A stretch of DNA of 64,000 nucleotides from Lachnospiraceae bacterium. GTDB lineage: Bacteria; Bacillota; Clostridia; Lachnospirales; Lachnospiraceae. Positions 16,405 through 24,695 of this stretch are shown here, in pieces. The notes beneath the pieces are model-generated. The model was given only the letters and a program-made list of their open reading frames with translations. It ran no database searches and had not been told where the DNA came from. Both the position numbers and the translations under genes were made by a program. Numbering within the stretch: position 1 is the first letter of the stretch; every line of letters begins with the position of its first letter. The stretch lies in contig CAJTFX010000027.1 of assembly GCA_910575555.1 (NCBI GenBank), positions 1-64,000 of the forward strand, given 5' to 3'.

Positions 16405-17868
16405 ATGCTTTACAAGGCATTAATAGAAGAACATATTAATAAACAAGAGGACAGAGTTGCAGTAATTTACCAAGAAGAAGAGTATTCCTATAAAGAGCTG
16501 AATGACCTTGTGGCTGCTTTTGGAAATGGCCTTACATCGTTGGGGATAAACAAGGGAGATAGAATTATCATAACGTGCAATAATTCTATTGATATGGTTG
16601 TTTCGATTTTGGCATCGATTGCATTGGGCATTATCTTTGTACCTCTTCCGCATGATATAAGTAAAAGCAGATTAGAATATATTCAAAATGACTGCAAGGC
16701 AAAACTAATTATAAATAATAGGTACAGAAAAAGGGGAACTGCTTCAGGTGATAATATGTGTTGCTTAAAAGATGTAATTAATGTTAGTGCCGAATCAAAT
16801 TTCCATCGGGAAATCGTAGATATAAATGAGGGATTATACATCATTTATACCTCAGGTACGACAAATAAACCGAAAGGTGTATTCGCATGTCAAAAGCAAG
16901 CGCTTTTTGTAGCGAATGCAATAAATGGGTGTTTGAGAAATTCGGTTGATGATATTATTCTTTGCAGAATTCCATTATCATTTGATTATGGGTTATATCA
17001 ACTATTAATGACATGCTTGTCTGGAGCAAAATTGCTTTTATTAGATGAGCAGGTTATGATTCAAAGTATTCCTCAAATGATAAAAAAATATAATGTTACA
17101 GCTTTACCGGTCGTTCCAGCCATGTTAAATATTCTGATTAAAAGCAGGGTATTTGAGCGGGTAGACGTGCCTAGCGTAAGATATATATCATCTACTGGTG
17201 ATGTACTTTCGGTTGGACTAATTAAGCAAACAGAGCAGCAGCTTCCGCATGTAGAAGTAATACCAATGTATGGGCTTACTGAGTGTAAGAGAGTAAGCAT
17301 CATGCCTTACGGAATGAAGGAAAAGAAATATAAAGGCTCATGTGGCATTCCCCTGCCAGGAGTTAGTGTGAGATTGGTAAATGAACATGACGGTGTAGGA
17401 GAATTGGAAGTTATTGGTCCAAATGTTATGGAAGGATATTGGAATGACAGTGTAGAAACTGAAAAGTTTTACAGTGTAGAAGAGGGTGAAAGAGTTCTCA
17501 AAACAGGCGATTTATTTAAGATTGATGAAGATGGGTATCTGTATTTTCAGGGAAGAGAGAAAGCATTTATAAAACATAATGGTTATCGCATCAATAATCT
17601 TGAACTTGAAGAAATTGTGGCTTCAATAGATAATGTAATGGAGAATGCTGTGGTAGGAATAAATGATTCTGATGCAGGAGAAGATATAGTCTGTGTTATT
17701 TCTTTAAATGATATGACCAAAGAAGCCCAAATAAGAAAAGACTGTATTAAATCTTTAGGTGGCATAAAGGTTAAACATTTTATTTTTACTGATGAGCCAC
17801 TTCCTAAAAATTTTAATGGAAAAGTAGATAGGAAACTTATAAAATCAAACATAGAGGCCCGCAGATGA
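16405..17868 (+). CDS. Adenylate-forming acyl/amino acid ligase
   Basis: 487 residues with GAGGTGA upstream. Core motifs of the ANL superfamily are present: A3 YTSGTTNKPKGVF (148-160), A5-like YGLTECKR, A7 TGDLFKIDEDGYLYFQGR, and A10 PLPKNFNGKVDRK with the catalytic lysine. The length is that of stand-alone acyl-CoA/acyl-ACP ligases or amino-acid adenylation domains without a carrier domain. The substrate pocket cannot be read reliably by eye. In context it could activate an acid for the ACP, or a starter for the KAS III-like pair. The stop overlaps the next start as ATGA. Confidence 0.85.
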   Translation: MLYKALIEEHINKQEDRVAVIYQEEEYSYKELNDLVAAFGNGLTSLGINKGDRIIITCNNSIDMVVSILASIALGIIFVPLPHDISKSRLEYIQNDCKAKLIINNRYRKRGTASGDNMCCLKDVINVSAESNFHREIVDINEGLYIIYTSGTTNKPKGVFACQKQALFVANAINGCLRNSVDDIILCRIPLSFDYGLYQLLMTCLSGAKLLLLDEQVMIQSIPQMIKKYNVTALPVVPAMLNILIKSRVFERVDVPSVRYISSTGDVLSVGLIKQTEQQLPHVEVIPMYGLTECKRVSIMPYGMKEKKYKGSCGIPLPGVSVRLVNEHDGVGELEVIGPNVMEGYWNDSVETEKFYSVEEGERVLKTGDLFKIDEDGYLYFQGREKAFIKHNGYRINNLELEEIVASIDNVMENAVVGINDSDAGEDIVCVISLNDMTKEAQIRKDCIKSLGGIKVKHFIFTDEPLPKNFNGKVDRKLIKSNIEARR

Positions 17869-18818
17869 CTATGACATTATTTTATGGAAACTATACATAT
17901 TGTGCGACGTATGCGATTTTTGATTCAGGTATAGATGTAAAGGAGATTTCGAAGAATAAATTCGAAATGCTCTCATCCGTTCCGTTTGGAGTTGTGCATG
18001 GAAAAGAATATGCGCATAGATTAATATCACCGGTATATGAACCTTTGCATGGAATAAAACGTGCCTGTGAAATTTTGAACAAAAAATATATAGAAAAAGG
18101 GTTTGATGATAAAAACGATGCGCGGGATTTTTTGTTGAAAAGATTGAACTGTGGTTCGGTGGTGATTGGACCAGTTGAAATGAGTAAATTAAACTACATA
18201 CCTTTAAGCCGAATATATGAAAGAGTTCCGCATTATATCTCATTATATAAAGATGAAAGTAATATAATTCGAGTAAATGATTCAGAAGGCATTATGGGAC
18301 AGGCTTTACCTATAGAGGAATTTATGGTGATGTGGGACAGCGTCAATTTGATGGAGTCAGATTATATTTATACTGTGGGGTATATTGAATCTGAAGGAAA
18401 ATTACCGTTTGAAAAAGAACAAGTAATTAAATCCACCAGAAATTGCTTCGAAAACCTTGAATTTGCAAGAAAAATTAAGCAAGGTCCCATGGCATTCGAA
18501 AAGCTATGGGAAACCATTAGTAATACCAGCAATAAACAATATAAAAATCACCTTTTCTTTGATCTGGAAATATTTATTCAAAGAAAATACTTGATGTTAT
18601 CTTTTATTCAATGGATAGAAAAATATATCGTATGTAATACAGATAGAATCAAATACATAGTTAAAGAACAGATATATCTGGCTGCACAAATTAACAATCG
18701 TGTTAGGAATGGTAACATGAATAATAATTATCAACTTTTTTATAGATTAGGTATTTTGGAAGATGATTTAACCAATATTTTTGGTGAGGTGTGTGAAAAT
18801 GCATGTAGGAATAATTAG
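17865..18818 (+). CDS. BtrH-like acyltransferase with intact catalytic residues
   Basis: 317 residues beginning in an ATGA overlap with the ligase gene. The N-terminal half matches the BtrH_N pattern: Cys13 in YTYCATYAI, VVIGPVEMSKLNYIP, His123 in VPHYISLY and Asp139 in VNDSEG, a plausible Cys-His-Asp triad on a papain/C39-like fold. The C-terminal half is helical. In butirosin synthesis BtrH moves the completed acyl chain from the carrier protein to the aminoglycoside amine. The equivalent acceptor here is unknown. The protein at 11273 is its degenerate paralogue. The 3' end overlaps the KAS III-like gene by 20 bases. Confidence 0.6.
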   Translation: MTMTLFYGNYTYCATYAIFDSGIDVKEISKNKFEMLSSVPFGVVHGKEYAHRLISPVYEPLHGIKRACEILNKKYIEKGFDDKNDARDFLLKRLNCGSVVIGPVEMSKLNYIPLSRIYERVPHYISLYKDESNIIRVNDSEGIMGQALPIEEFMVMWDSVNLMESDYIYTVGYIESEGKLPFEKEQVIKSTRNCFENLEFARKIKQGPMAFEKLWETISNTSNKQYKNHLFFDLEIFIQRKYLMLSFIQWIEKYIVCNTDRIKYIVKEQIYLAAQINNRVRNGNMNNNYQLFYRLGILEDDLTNIFGEVCENACRNN

Positions 18819-19677
18819 TCATAGTGTTATTTTAGCTGAGAAAAAAAGAACTGTTGAAGAAATTGTAAATGGTGATAGTGAAAAAGTCGAAAATATGCGC
18901 AATATAGGATTAGATAAAGTGCCTGCTGATAATGAAAGATTATTAGAGGATATGATTTTAGAAGCTGTAAGAAAAATTGATAAACAGCCAGATTTGATAA
19001 TAATCGCACATTCCATACCATTCATTTTTTCTGACTGGAAAAGATTTATGAAAGAAATGAATCCGGTTGAAACAATAAGTATGGGAGGTATGCCATGTGC
19101 GGCAATGCATGCTGCTGTAAATATTGCCTGTAAATATATAGAAAATGAAATTTATAATGATATACTTGTTGTAGGTGCGGATAAGGCTTATTCCGATAAG
19201 GAAAGATGTTTTTTTCATACTATAATGGGAGATGGTGTTGTGGCGTTGCTAATTGGAAAAAAAGGGTTTCAGAGTGAAGTCGTTTCAAGCAATGTTCAGA
19301 CTTGTGTGATTGCTGCGAATGGTGAAAATTCTGATGAAAAAGATATTGCAGAATTTAGGGCTGTTAATGCTATGCTTGTGAGAGCTGCGATAGAAAAAAC
19401 TGTTAAAGATGCAAATTTGAGTATGGACGATATAGACTACTATATTCCGCATACTTCGAATAAAACTTTTTGGAATGTGCTTTCAAAATTAATACATGTC
19501 GATAGAAGCAGGTTTCTAGATAGTAATATGTGTAACACTGGTCATATGAATTCTCATGACAGTTTTTATCATTTTATAAAACTGAAAGAAGAAGGCGTAA
19601 TAAAAGATGGCAATAAAGTACTGTTGGTGAATCCGGGATTTGGAGGAACTCAGGGATGCACATTGATAGCCGTATAG
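18799..19677 (+). CDS. KAS III-like condensing or acyl-transfer enzyme
   Basis: 292 residues from ATG 18799 with GGTGAGG nine bases upstream; the frame opens at 18781. Thiolase-fold with Cys100 in SMGGMPCAAMHAA, His218 in DYYIPHTSNK, and CNTGHMNSHDS (Asn246, His249, His253) where FabH has its asparagine. C-terminal VNPGFGGTQG is the glycine-rich strand of the family. The set of residues supports activity, either decarboxylative condensation or acyl transfer as in CerJ-type KAS III relatives. It is the partner candidate of the cysteine-less protein at 14716. It is the last gene before an 83-base repeat and the UvrA-like gene. Confidence 0.75.
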   Translation: MHVGIISHSVILAEKKRTVEEIVNGDSEKVENMRNIGLDKVPADNERLLEDMILEAVRKIDKQPDLIIIAHSIPFIFSDWKRFMKEMNPVETISMGGMPCAAMHAAVNIACKYIENEIYNDILVVGADKAYSDKERCFFHTIMGDGVVALLIGKKGFQSEVVSSNVQTCVIAANGENSDEKDIAEFRAVNAMLVRAAIEKTVKDANLSMDDIDYYIPHTSNKTFWNVLSKLIHVDRSRFLDSNMCNTGHMNSHDSFYHFIKLKEEGVIKDGNKVLLVNPGFGGTQGCTLIAV

Positions 19678-19760
19678 TAAACCCTCCATCATGCTTAACC
19701 TGCCGTCGGGCGGGCCGCATGGCCATCCATGCTATGGAAGTCAGGGGCTTTCATAGTAAG
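19678..19760 (+). repeat. 83-base structured repeat, copy A
   Basis: GC-rich block in AT-rich surroundings, starting right after the KAS III-like stop. It matches the reverse complement of 49198-49278 over its full length at roughly 85-90 percent by eye; both share CCTGCCGTC and CGGGCCGCATGGCCATCCAT. A stem can form near its right end (CTATGGAAG with CTTTCATAG). It looks like a host-genome dispersed repeat inserted between two cluster genes. Confidence 0.7.
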
Positions 19761-19844
19761 TCAATTCATGATTTGTTATACTTTCTGTAATGCTTTTTAC
19801 ATACGAATTATATTTTATTAAATTGAGAGAAGGAATGTATCTAA

Positions 19845-22082
19845 ATGGATTATATTAGAATTAAGAATGCAACAGAACATAATTTGAAAAATGTTTCAAT
19901 CGACATACCAAAGAATAAATTGGTTGCGTTTACAGGGGTTTCTGGTTCGGGAAAAACGACAATGGCATATGATATAGTGTTTGCTGAGGCTCAAAGAGAA
20001 TATCTGGATTCCCTCAGTACGTATTCCAGAATTAGCATGCCCAGATTTTCTAAGGCAAAGGTAGAAGCTATCGAAGGTCTGTCTCCTGCAATTATGATTA
20101 ATCAGGAACAGCTTGCGAAAAATCCCCGTTCTACTGTTGGAACTGTGACGGAGATTTATACTTATTTGAGACTTTTGTTTTCTAGATTTGGCAAACCAAT
20201 CTTAAATGCAGCAGACTTTTCATTTAATACTCCAAGCGGCGCATGTGAAAAATGTAAAGGGACTGGAGAAGAAATCGGTTTGAGTATAAATCGTATCATT
20301 GATGTAAATAAGTCTTTGAACGAGGGAGCTGTTAAGCATAGAACATGGAAGGTAGGAGGCAGACTTTGGAATATTATAAATGCGTCTAATTTATTTGATA
20401 TGGACAAACCTGTTAAATTTTTTTCAGAGGAAGAATTAAATGAATTGCTCTATTCAGAATCGAAACATTTTTCCAATGATTCCCAGGGATTTATACAGAA
20501 TTTTTCTTATGAAGGCATTGTACCCAGAATTTTAAAAAGACATAATGACAGCAGAGGCCTGGAAAGCGTTTCTTATGATGCGAAGTTTTTTAAAACGTGT
20601 AAATGTTCAGCTTGCGGAGGCTCTAGGGTGAACGAAAAAGCTCGTTCAGTGCTGTATCATGGAAAGAGTATTGTTGAATTGTCAAACATGGAAATTCAGG
20701 ATTTATTGCCTTTCTTTGAAAAGATAGACGAACCGTTATCAGAAGAGATTATATCTTATATAGTTAAAAATTTGAAACTTCTGGTTACATTAGGCATTGG
20801 ATATTTAACCCTTAGCAGATCGGTTTCCACACTGTCAAATGGTGAGTCCCAAAGAATAAAGTTGGCCCGTCAGCTGGGAAATTCTTTGTCTGGATTAATG
20901 TATGTCCTGGACGAGCCCACTGCCGGGCTGCATGAGAAGGACAAGAAACGGATCGTAGAGGCATTGAAACTGCTTACGCAGAAAGGAAATACGGTTCTGG
21001 TTGTTGAACATGATAAAGCGGTTATATCTAATGCGGATTTTATAATTGATATGGGGCCAAAGGCAGGAGCTCAGGGCGGTGAAATAGTATATTCGGGAAA
21101 TTATCGTAACCTTTTGCAAAATAATTCTCTAACCGGAATGTATTTTTCAAATAGAATGCAGATGAGAAAGAATAACGGGTATCGGTCGTGGAACAATGCC
21201 ATTAATTTGTTTGCAGACAGAAATAATTTGAAAGACTTAAATGTGAAAATCCCGCTTAATGTCATGACCTGTATTACCGGTGTCTCTGGATCGGGAAAAA
21301 GTTCATTGATGGCTGCGCTGGTTGATCAGGCTGAACGGGTGACAGTGATTGACCAGTCACCGGTGGGCGCTTCGCCTCGCTCCAATCCAGCTACATATAC
21401 AAAGGCTTTTGATGAAATAAGAAAAGTATTTGCGGAAAGTGTCCAATTATCTCCGGCGCTGTTTGCATTTAATAGTACTGGGGCATGCGAAAAATGTAAA
21501 GGATTAGGATACGAAACAATCAATATGCATTTTTTGGGTGATGTAAAACGTATCTGTGAGGAGTGCAAAGGAAAACGATACAAAGCGGAAACATTACAGT
21601 ATAAATATAGAGGTAAAACGATTGCAGATGTATTGAATATGACAATAGACGAAGCAAAGGAATTCTTTGATAATCGTGAAATAGTTAAGCGCCTGGACTT
21701 ATTATCTAATGTCGGACTTGGTTATTTGCAGTTAGGACAATCAATGGATACATTATCTGGCGGTGAGGTTCAAAGGGTGAAGCTGGCAAGCGGATTAAGT
21801 AAATCAGGAGAAATATATGTGCTTGATGAGCCGACGAGAGGACTTCATATAGCAGACGTGGATATGCTGGTCACTGTAATGGATGGGCTGGTCAATCAGG
21901 GAAACACATTGGTGGTTGTAGAACATAACTTAGAGGTAATTAAAAATTCTGATTGGATCGTCGATTTAGGTCCGGAAGGCGGCGAAAAAGGAGGATATAT
22001 TGTGGCTGAAGGAACCCCGGAAGAGATTATGAAATGCAGTAAATCATATACCGGCAAATATCTGGCGGTAATGGATGAGTAA
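19845..22082 (+). CDS. UvrA-like ABC protein lacking UvrB-binding domain
   Basis: 745 residues against about 940 for housekeeping UvrA. Two ABC modules are present: Walker A GVSGSGKTT (31-39) and GVSGSGKSS, signatures STLSNGESQRIKL and DTLSGGEVQRVKL, and Walker B LDEPTAGLH and LDEPTRGLH. The zinc pairs CEKCKGTG, CSACGG and CEKCKGLG remain. After TEIYTYLRLLFSRFGKP it passes straight to FSFNTPSGACEKC, so the first zinc module and the UvrB-binding region are absent. DrrC-type UvrA relatives of this form protect producers of DNA-binding antibiotics. Terminal position in the operon supports self-resistance. AAGGA precedes ATG 19845. It is probably not part of general excision repair. Confidence 0.8.
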   Translation: MDYIRIKNATEHNLKNVSIDIPKNKLVAFTGVSGSGKTTMAYDIVFAEAQREYLDSLSTYSRISMPRFSKAKVEAIEGLSPAIMINQEQLAKNPRSTVGTVTEIYTYLRLLFSRFGKPILNAADFSFNTPSGACEKCKGTGEEIGLSINRIIDVNKSLNEGAVKHRTWKVGGRLWNIINASNLFDMDKPVKFFSEEELNELLYSESKHFSNDSQGFIQNFSYEGIVPRILKRHNDSRGLESVSYDAKFFKTCKCSACGGSRVNEKARSVLYHGKSIVELSNMEIQDLLPFFEKIDEPLSEEIISYIVKNLKLLVTLGIGYLTLSRSVSTLSNGESQRIKLARQLGNSLSGLMYVLDEPTAGLHEKDKKRIVEALKLLTQKGNTVLVVEHDKAVISNADFIIDMGPKAGAQGGEIVYSGNYRNLLQNNSLTGMYFSNRMQMRKNNGYRSWNNAINLFADRNNLKDLNVKIPLNVMTCITGVSGSGKSSLMAALVDQAERVTVIDQSPVGASPRSNPATYTKAFDEIRKVFAESVQLSPALFAFNSTGACEKCKGLGYETINMHFLGDVKRICEECKGKRYKAETLQYKYRGKTIADVLNMTIDEAKEFFDNREIVKRLDLLSNVGLGYLQLGQSMDTLSGGEVQRVKLASGLSKSGEIYVLDEPTRGLHIADVDMLVTVMDGLVNQGNTLVVVEHNLEVIKNSDWIVDLGPEGGEKGGYIVAEGTPEEIMKCSKSYTGKYLAVMDE

Positions 22083-22149
22083 ATGAAGGAGCGGATGCTC
22101 CAACGAAAAGCGGCAGCTTCTTAAAATGTGAAAAAATGAAAAATATTGG

Positions 22150-22196
22150 ATACTTCTGATTATGTCGGCACTAAGACAATCAGAAGTATTTTTATT
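22150..22196 (+). terminator. Terminator closing the biosynthetic operon
   Basis: ATACTTCTGATT (22150-22161) pairs with AATCAGAAGTAT (22178-22189), 12 bp, followed by TTTTATTTTC. This is the last element of the AT-rich island. The rest of 22083-22423 is AT-rich spacer with several AATATGAAAA-like copies and the next promoter. Confidence 0.85.
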
Positions 22197-22330
22197 TTCT
22201 TTTTTCTGAATTTCCCGAAGATAGTATGATAAAAAATGAAAAAATGTGAATAATATGAAAATAATATTGTGCAGATCATACAAAAAAGCATGAGGAAATT
22301 TTTATATTATGCTGAAAAAAATGAATGATG

Positions 22331-22359
22331 TTGACAAAATATGAAAAATACATTATCAT
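22331..22359 (+). promoter_or_regulatory. Promoter of the ribose-type sugar operon
   Basis: TTGACA (22331-22336), 17 bases, TATCAT (22354-22359). AATATGAAAA occurs at about 22252 and 22339, the second within the spacer, and could be sites for the operon's own DeoR-type regulator. Confidence 0.6.
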
Positions 22360-22423
22360 AAACACAACAAATTGAAAATATTTGAAATTATTTGCAAAAT
22401 ACTGAAATAAAGGAGGAGAAGAA

Positions 22424-23344
22424 ATGCACTATGCAGGAAGATTTAATTCTTTCATTTTTAAAGGCCAGAATGTGTTTGACGCCATTGCGGCTTACAAAAA
22501 TATGGAAGGAATCACACATCTGGAATTCAATTATCCGGAACATCTGGAAGGGTATGACCTTGCAGAACTGAAGCGGGCAATGTGTCCGCTGAAAGTAAAC
22601 GGTCTGGCTCTCAGATGGAGGAATGGGTTTTTGGACGGGGATTTGACCAATCCCGATGAGTCTCTGCGGCAGAAAGCAATCAGGATTGCCAAAGATGCGG
22701 CGGACGTCTGCCGGGAGCTTGGAGGAAGCGTGATAACTTTGTGGCTGGAAAACGACGGATTTGATTATCCATTTCAGATGGATTATGAGAAATGCTTTGG
22801 ACAGGTGGTGGAGGCAGTAAGGGAAATTGCGGACTATGCCCCGGATATCAGAATCAGCATTGAGTATAAGCCCTTTGAAGAGCGGGAGTTTGCCATGATA
22901 GACAGTGCAGGCATGACCCTTTACATAATACAGGAAATTGACCGGGAAAACGTGGGATGCACCCTGGATTTCTGTCATATGCTGATGAAGCATGACAGTC
23001 CGGCCTATGGGCTTGCCCTGGCGGCGGCAAAAGGAAAACTGTTCGGGTTACATATGAATGACGGGTATGGATGGAAGGACAGCGGTTTGATTTTCGGCTC
23101 TGTGAATTTTACCCAGTCGGCGGAATTTATCTATTACCTGGAACGGTACGGGTATGACGGGGTAGTGTTTTTTGACACATTTCCCATTCGGGAGGAATCC
23201 AGGGCGGAATGCCGGGCCAATATTGCGGCCTTTGAGTTGATAAAAGAAAAGGTGGACAGCATCGGCGTGGAAAAAATCAGCCAGGTGGTATCGAAGCATG
23301 ACGGGATCAGCGCGCAGAACCTGATTTTGGACATGATAAGATAA
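22424..23344 (+). CDS. Sugar phosphate isomerase/epimerase (TIM barrel)
   Basis: 306 residues with AAAGGAGGAG upstream, first gene of a sugar operon. It has the xylose-isomerase-like TIM barrel (AP_endonuc_2 superfamily): metal-binding candidates are Glu in RISIEYKPFE, Asp and His in GCTLDFCHML, and His in FGLHMNDGYG. The protein probably interconverts a ketose and aldose, or epimerises the sugar taken up by the adjoining transporter. The family is broad and the substrate cannot be assigned. Higher GC and codon use clearly unlike the island show that the host genome resumes here. Confidence 0.75.
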   Translation: MHYAGRFNSFIFKGQNVFDAIAAYKNMEGITHLEFNYPEHLEGYDLAELKRAMCPLKVNGLALRWRNGFLDGDLTNPDESLRQKAIRIAKDAADVCRELGGSVITLWLENDGFDYPFQMDYEKCFGQVVEAVREIADYAPDIRISIEYKPFEEREFAMIDSAGMTLYIIQEIDRENVGCTLDFCHMLMKHDSPAYGLALAAAKGKLFGLHMNDGYGWKDSGLIFGSVNFTQSAEFIYYLERYGYDGVVFFDTFPIREESRAECRANIAAFELIKEKVDSIGVEKISQVVSKHDGISAQNLILDMIR

Positions 23345-23434
23345 AGGGATGCCGGAAAAAGTGGGACTTAACCAGTCCGTTCTGGAGGAAACGGCAGACC
23401 GGGGAAACTATGCAAAATGAAGGAGGATTCAGTG

Positions 23435-24616
23435 ATGAAAAAGAAAGTTTTAGCAGTTCTGTTAACAGCGGCAATGGCAGTAAGCCTTACCGCCTGCGGC
23501 GCTAACGGCGGAAGTAATTCTAAGGATGGCAGCGGTTCTTCCGATACCCAAACCCAGGAATCAGACCGCGATGCATCTGACGGCGCAGAGAATTCAGAGG
23601 AAGGGGAGAATGGCTCGGAAGATTCAAAGGGGCAGGGAGATGCCGGCGGCAAAGAATTTAATCCGGACAAGGCAGAGGATGCCATGAGCATTGAAGAAAT
23701 CCGGGAAAAGAACGGCGCAGAAGTGCCGGTGGAAGCAGATTGGAAATTAGGTGTGGTAATGAAATCCCTTTCCAATGAATTCTGGCGCACCCTTCAGGAA
23801 GGCTATGAAGCTGCGGCCGAAGATGCCGGATTAACCATTGATATCCAGGCAACCACAGACGAAAGCGATGAGACGGGACAGCAGACTATGACAGAAGCAT
23901 TGACTACCCAGGGGGTGGACGCGCTTTTAATGAGCCCTATCTCTGATTCCAATTTGACTTCTGCAGTGGAAAGCGCCAATGATGCAGACGTGCTTACCGT
24001 AAACGTAAACGACGGCCTGATTGCAGAAGCCAATCACTATGTGGGCCCCAACGCTTACATGAACGGGCAGCTTGCGGCAGAGTGGATTTCCAATAAGCTG
24101 GGAGACGAGGGGCAGGTAGCCATTGTGGTAGGTATGGCCAAAGCCTTTGCGGCAAGAGAACGTACCGAAGGATTCAAAGACTGGATTGCGGATAACAATT
24201 CTAAGATGGAGATAGTGGCAGAGCAGAATGCAGACTGGGATCGCCAGAAATCCAAAGAACTGGCAAACACATGGATAACCCAGTATCCGGAGCTGAAAGC
24301 AATTTTCTGCAATAACGACGATATGGCGCTGGGGGTAGTAGAGGCTGTGGAAGAGTCCGGTTCTGATATTCTGGTGGTAGGCGTTGACGGAATCGGGGAA
24401 GCCTATGATTCCATCCGCGCAGGCAAACTGGACGCTACAGTAGATTCCTTCCCCTTCTATATGGCGCAGGTGGCAGTGGAGTGTACGCTCCGTTCTATTG
24501 CAGGTCAAAAACTGCCCAGCGCAGTGGCGACGCCCCAGGCTTTGATTGATTCTGAAAACGTGGATAAAGATGCAGCAGAAATCATCAACTGGACGGCTCC
24601 TGCGTATACCAAATAA
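23435..24616 (+). CDS. Sugar-binding lipoprotein of ABC transporter (RbsB-like)
   Basis: 393 residues. ATG 23435 is chosen because AAGGAGG lies about nine bases upstream and the lipoprotein signal begins there; the frame opens at 23417. Signal peptide MKKKVLAVLLTAAMAVSLTAC ends in a lipobox with Cys21. A Ser/Asp/Glu-rich linker (about 25-75) precedes a periplasmic-binding-protein type 1 fold (WKLGVVMKSLSNEFW, then GVDALLMSPISD, then CNNDDMALGVVEA and VGVDGIGEAYD). It delivers a sugar, perhaps a pentose or ribose-like compound, to the transporter encoded next. A hairpin follows the gene, probably to keep its mRNA abundant. Confidence 0.88.
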   Translation: MKKKVLAVLLTAAMAVSLTACGANGGSNSKDGSGSSDTQTQESDRDASDGAENSEEGENGSEDSKGQGDAGGKEFNPDKAEDAMSIEEIREKNGAEVPVEADWKLGVVMKSLSNEFWRTLQEGYEAAAEDAGLTIDIQATTDESDETGQQTMTEALTTQGVDALLMSPISDSNLTSAVESANDADVLTVNVNDGLIAEANHYVGPNAYMNGQLAAEWISNKLGDEGQVAIVVGMAKAFAARERTEGFKDWIADNNSKMEIVAEQNADWDRQKSKELANTWITQYPELKAIFCNNDDMALGVVEAVEESGSDILVVGVDGIGEAYDSIRAGKLDATVDSFPFYMAQVAVECTLRSIAGQKLPSAVATPQALIDSENVDKDAAEIINWTAPAYTK

Positions 24617-24641
24617 CCCCGGAGTTAACGATCATAACCAT

Positions 24642-24676
24642 AAAAGTGCAGGGAGGGGAAACCCTTCCGCGCTTTT
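24642..24676 (+). terminator. Intercistronic hairpin after the binding-protein gene
   Basis: AAAAGTGC-AGGGAGGGG, loop AAA, CCCTTCC-GC-GCTTTT. A strong stem with a short T-rich 3' edge between the lipoprotein and ATPase genes. It is likely a partial terminator or 3' stabiliser that gives more binding protein than transporter. Confidence 0.6.
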
Positions 24677-24695
24677 GCAAGGAGGAAGGCACAGA

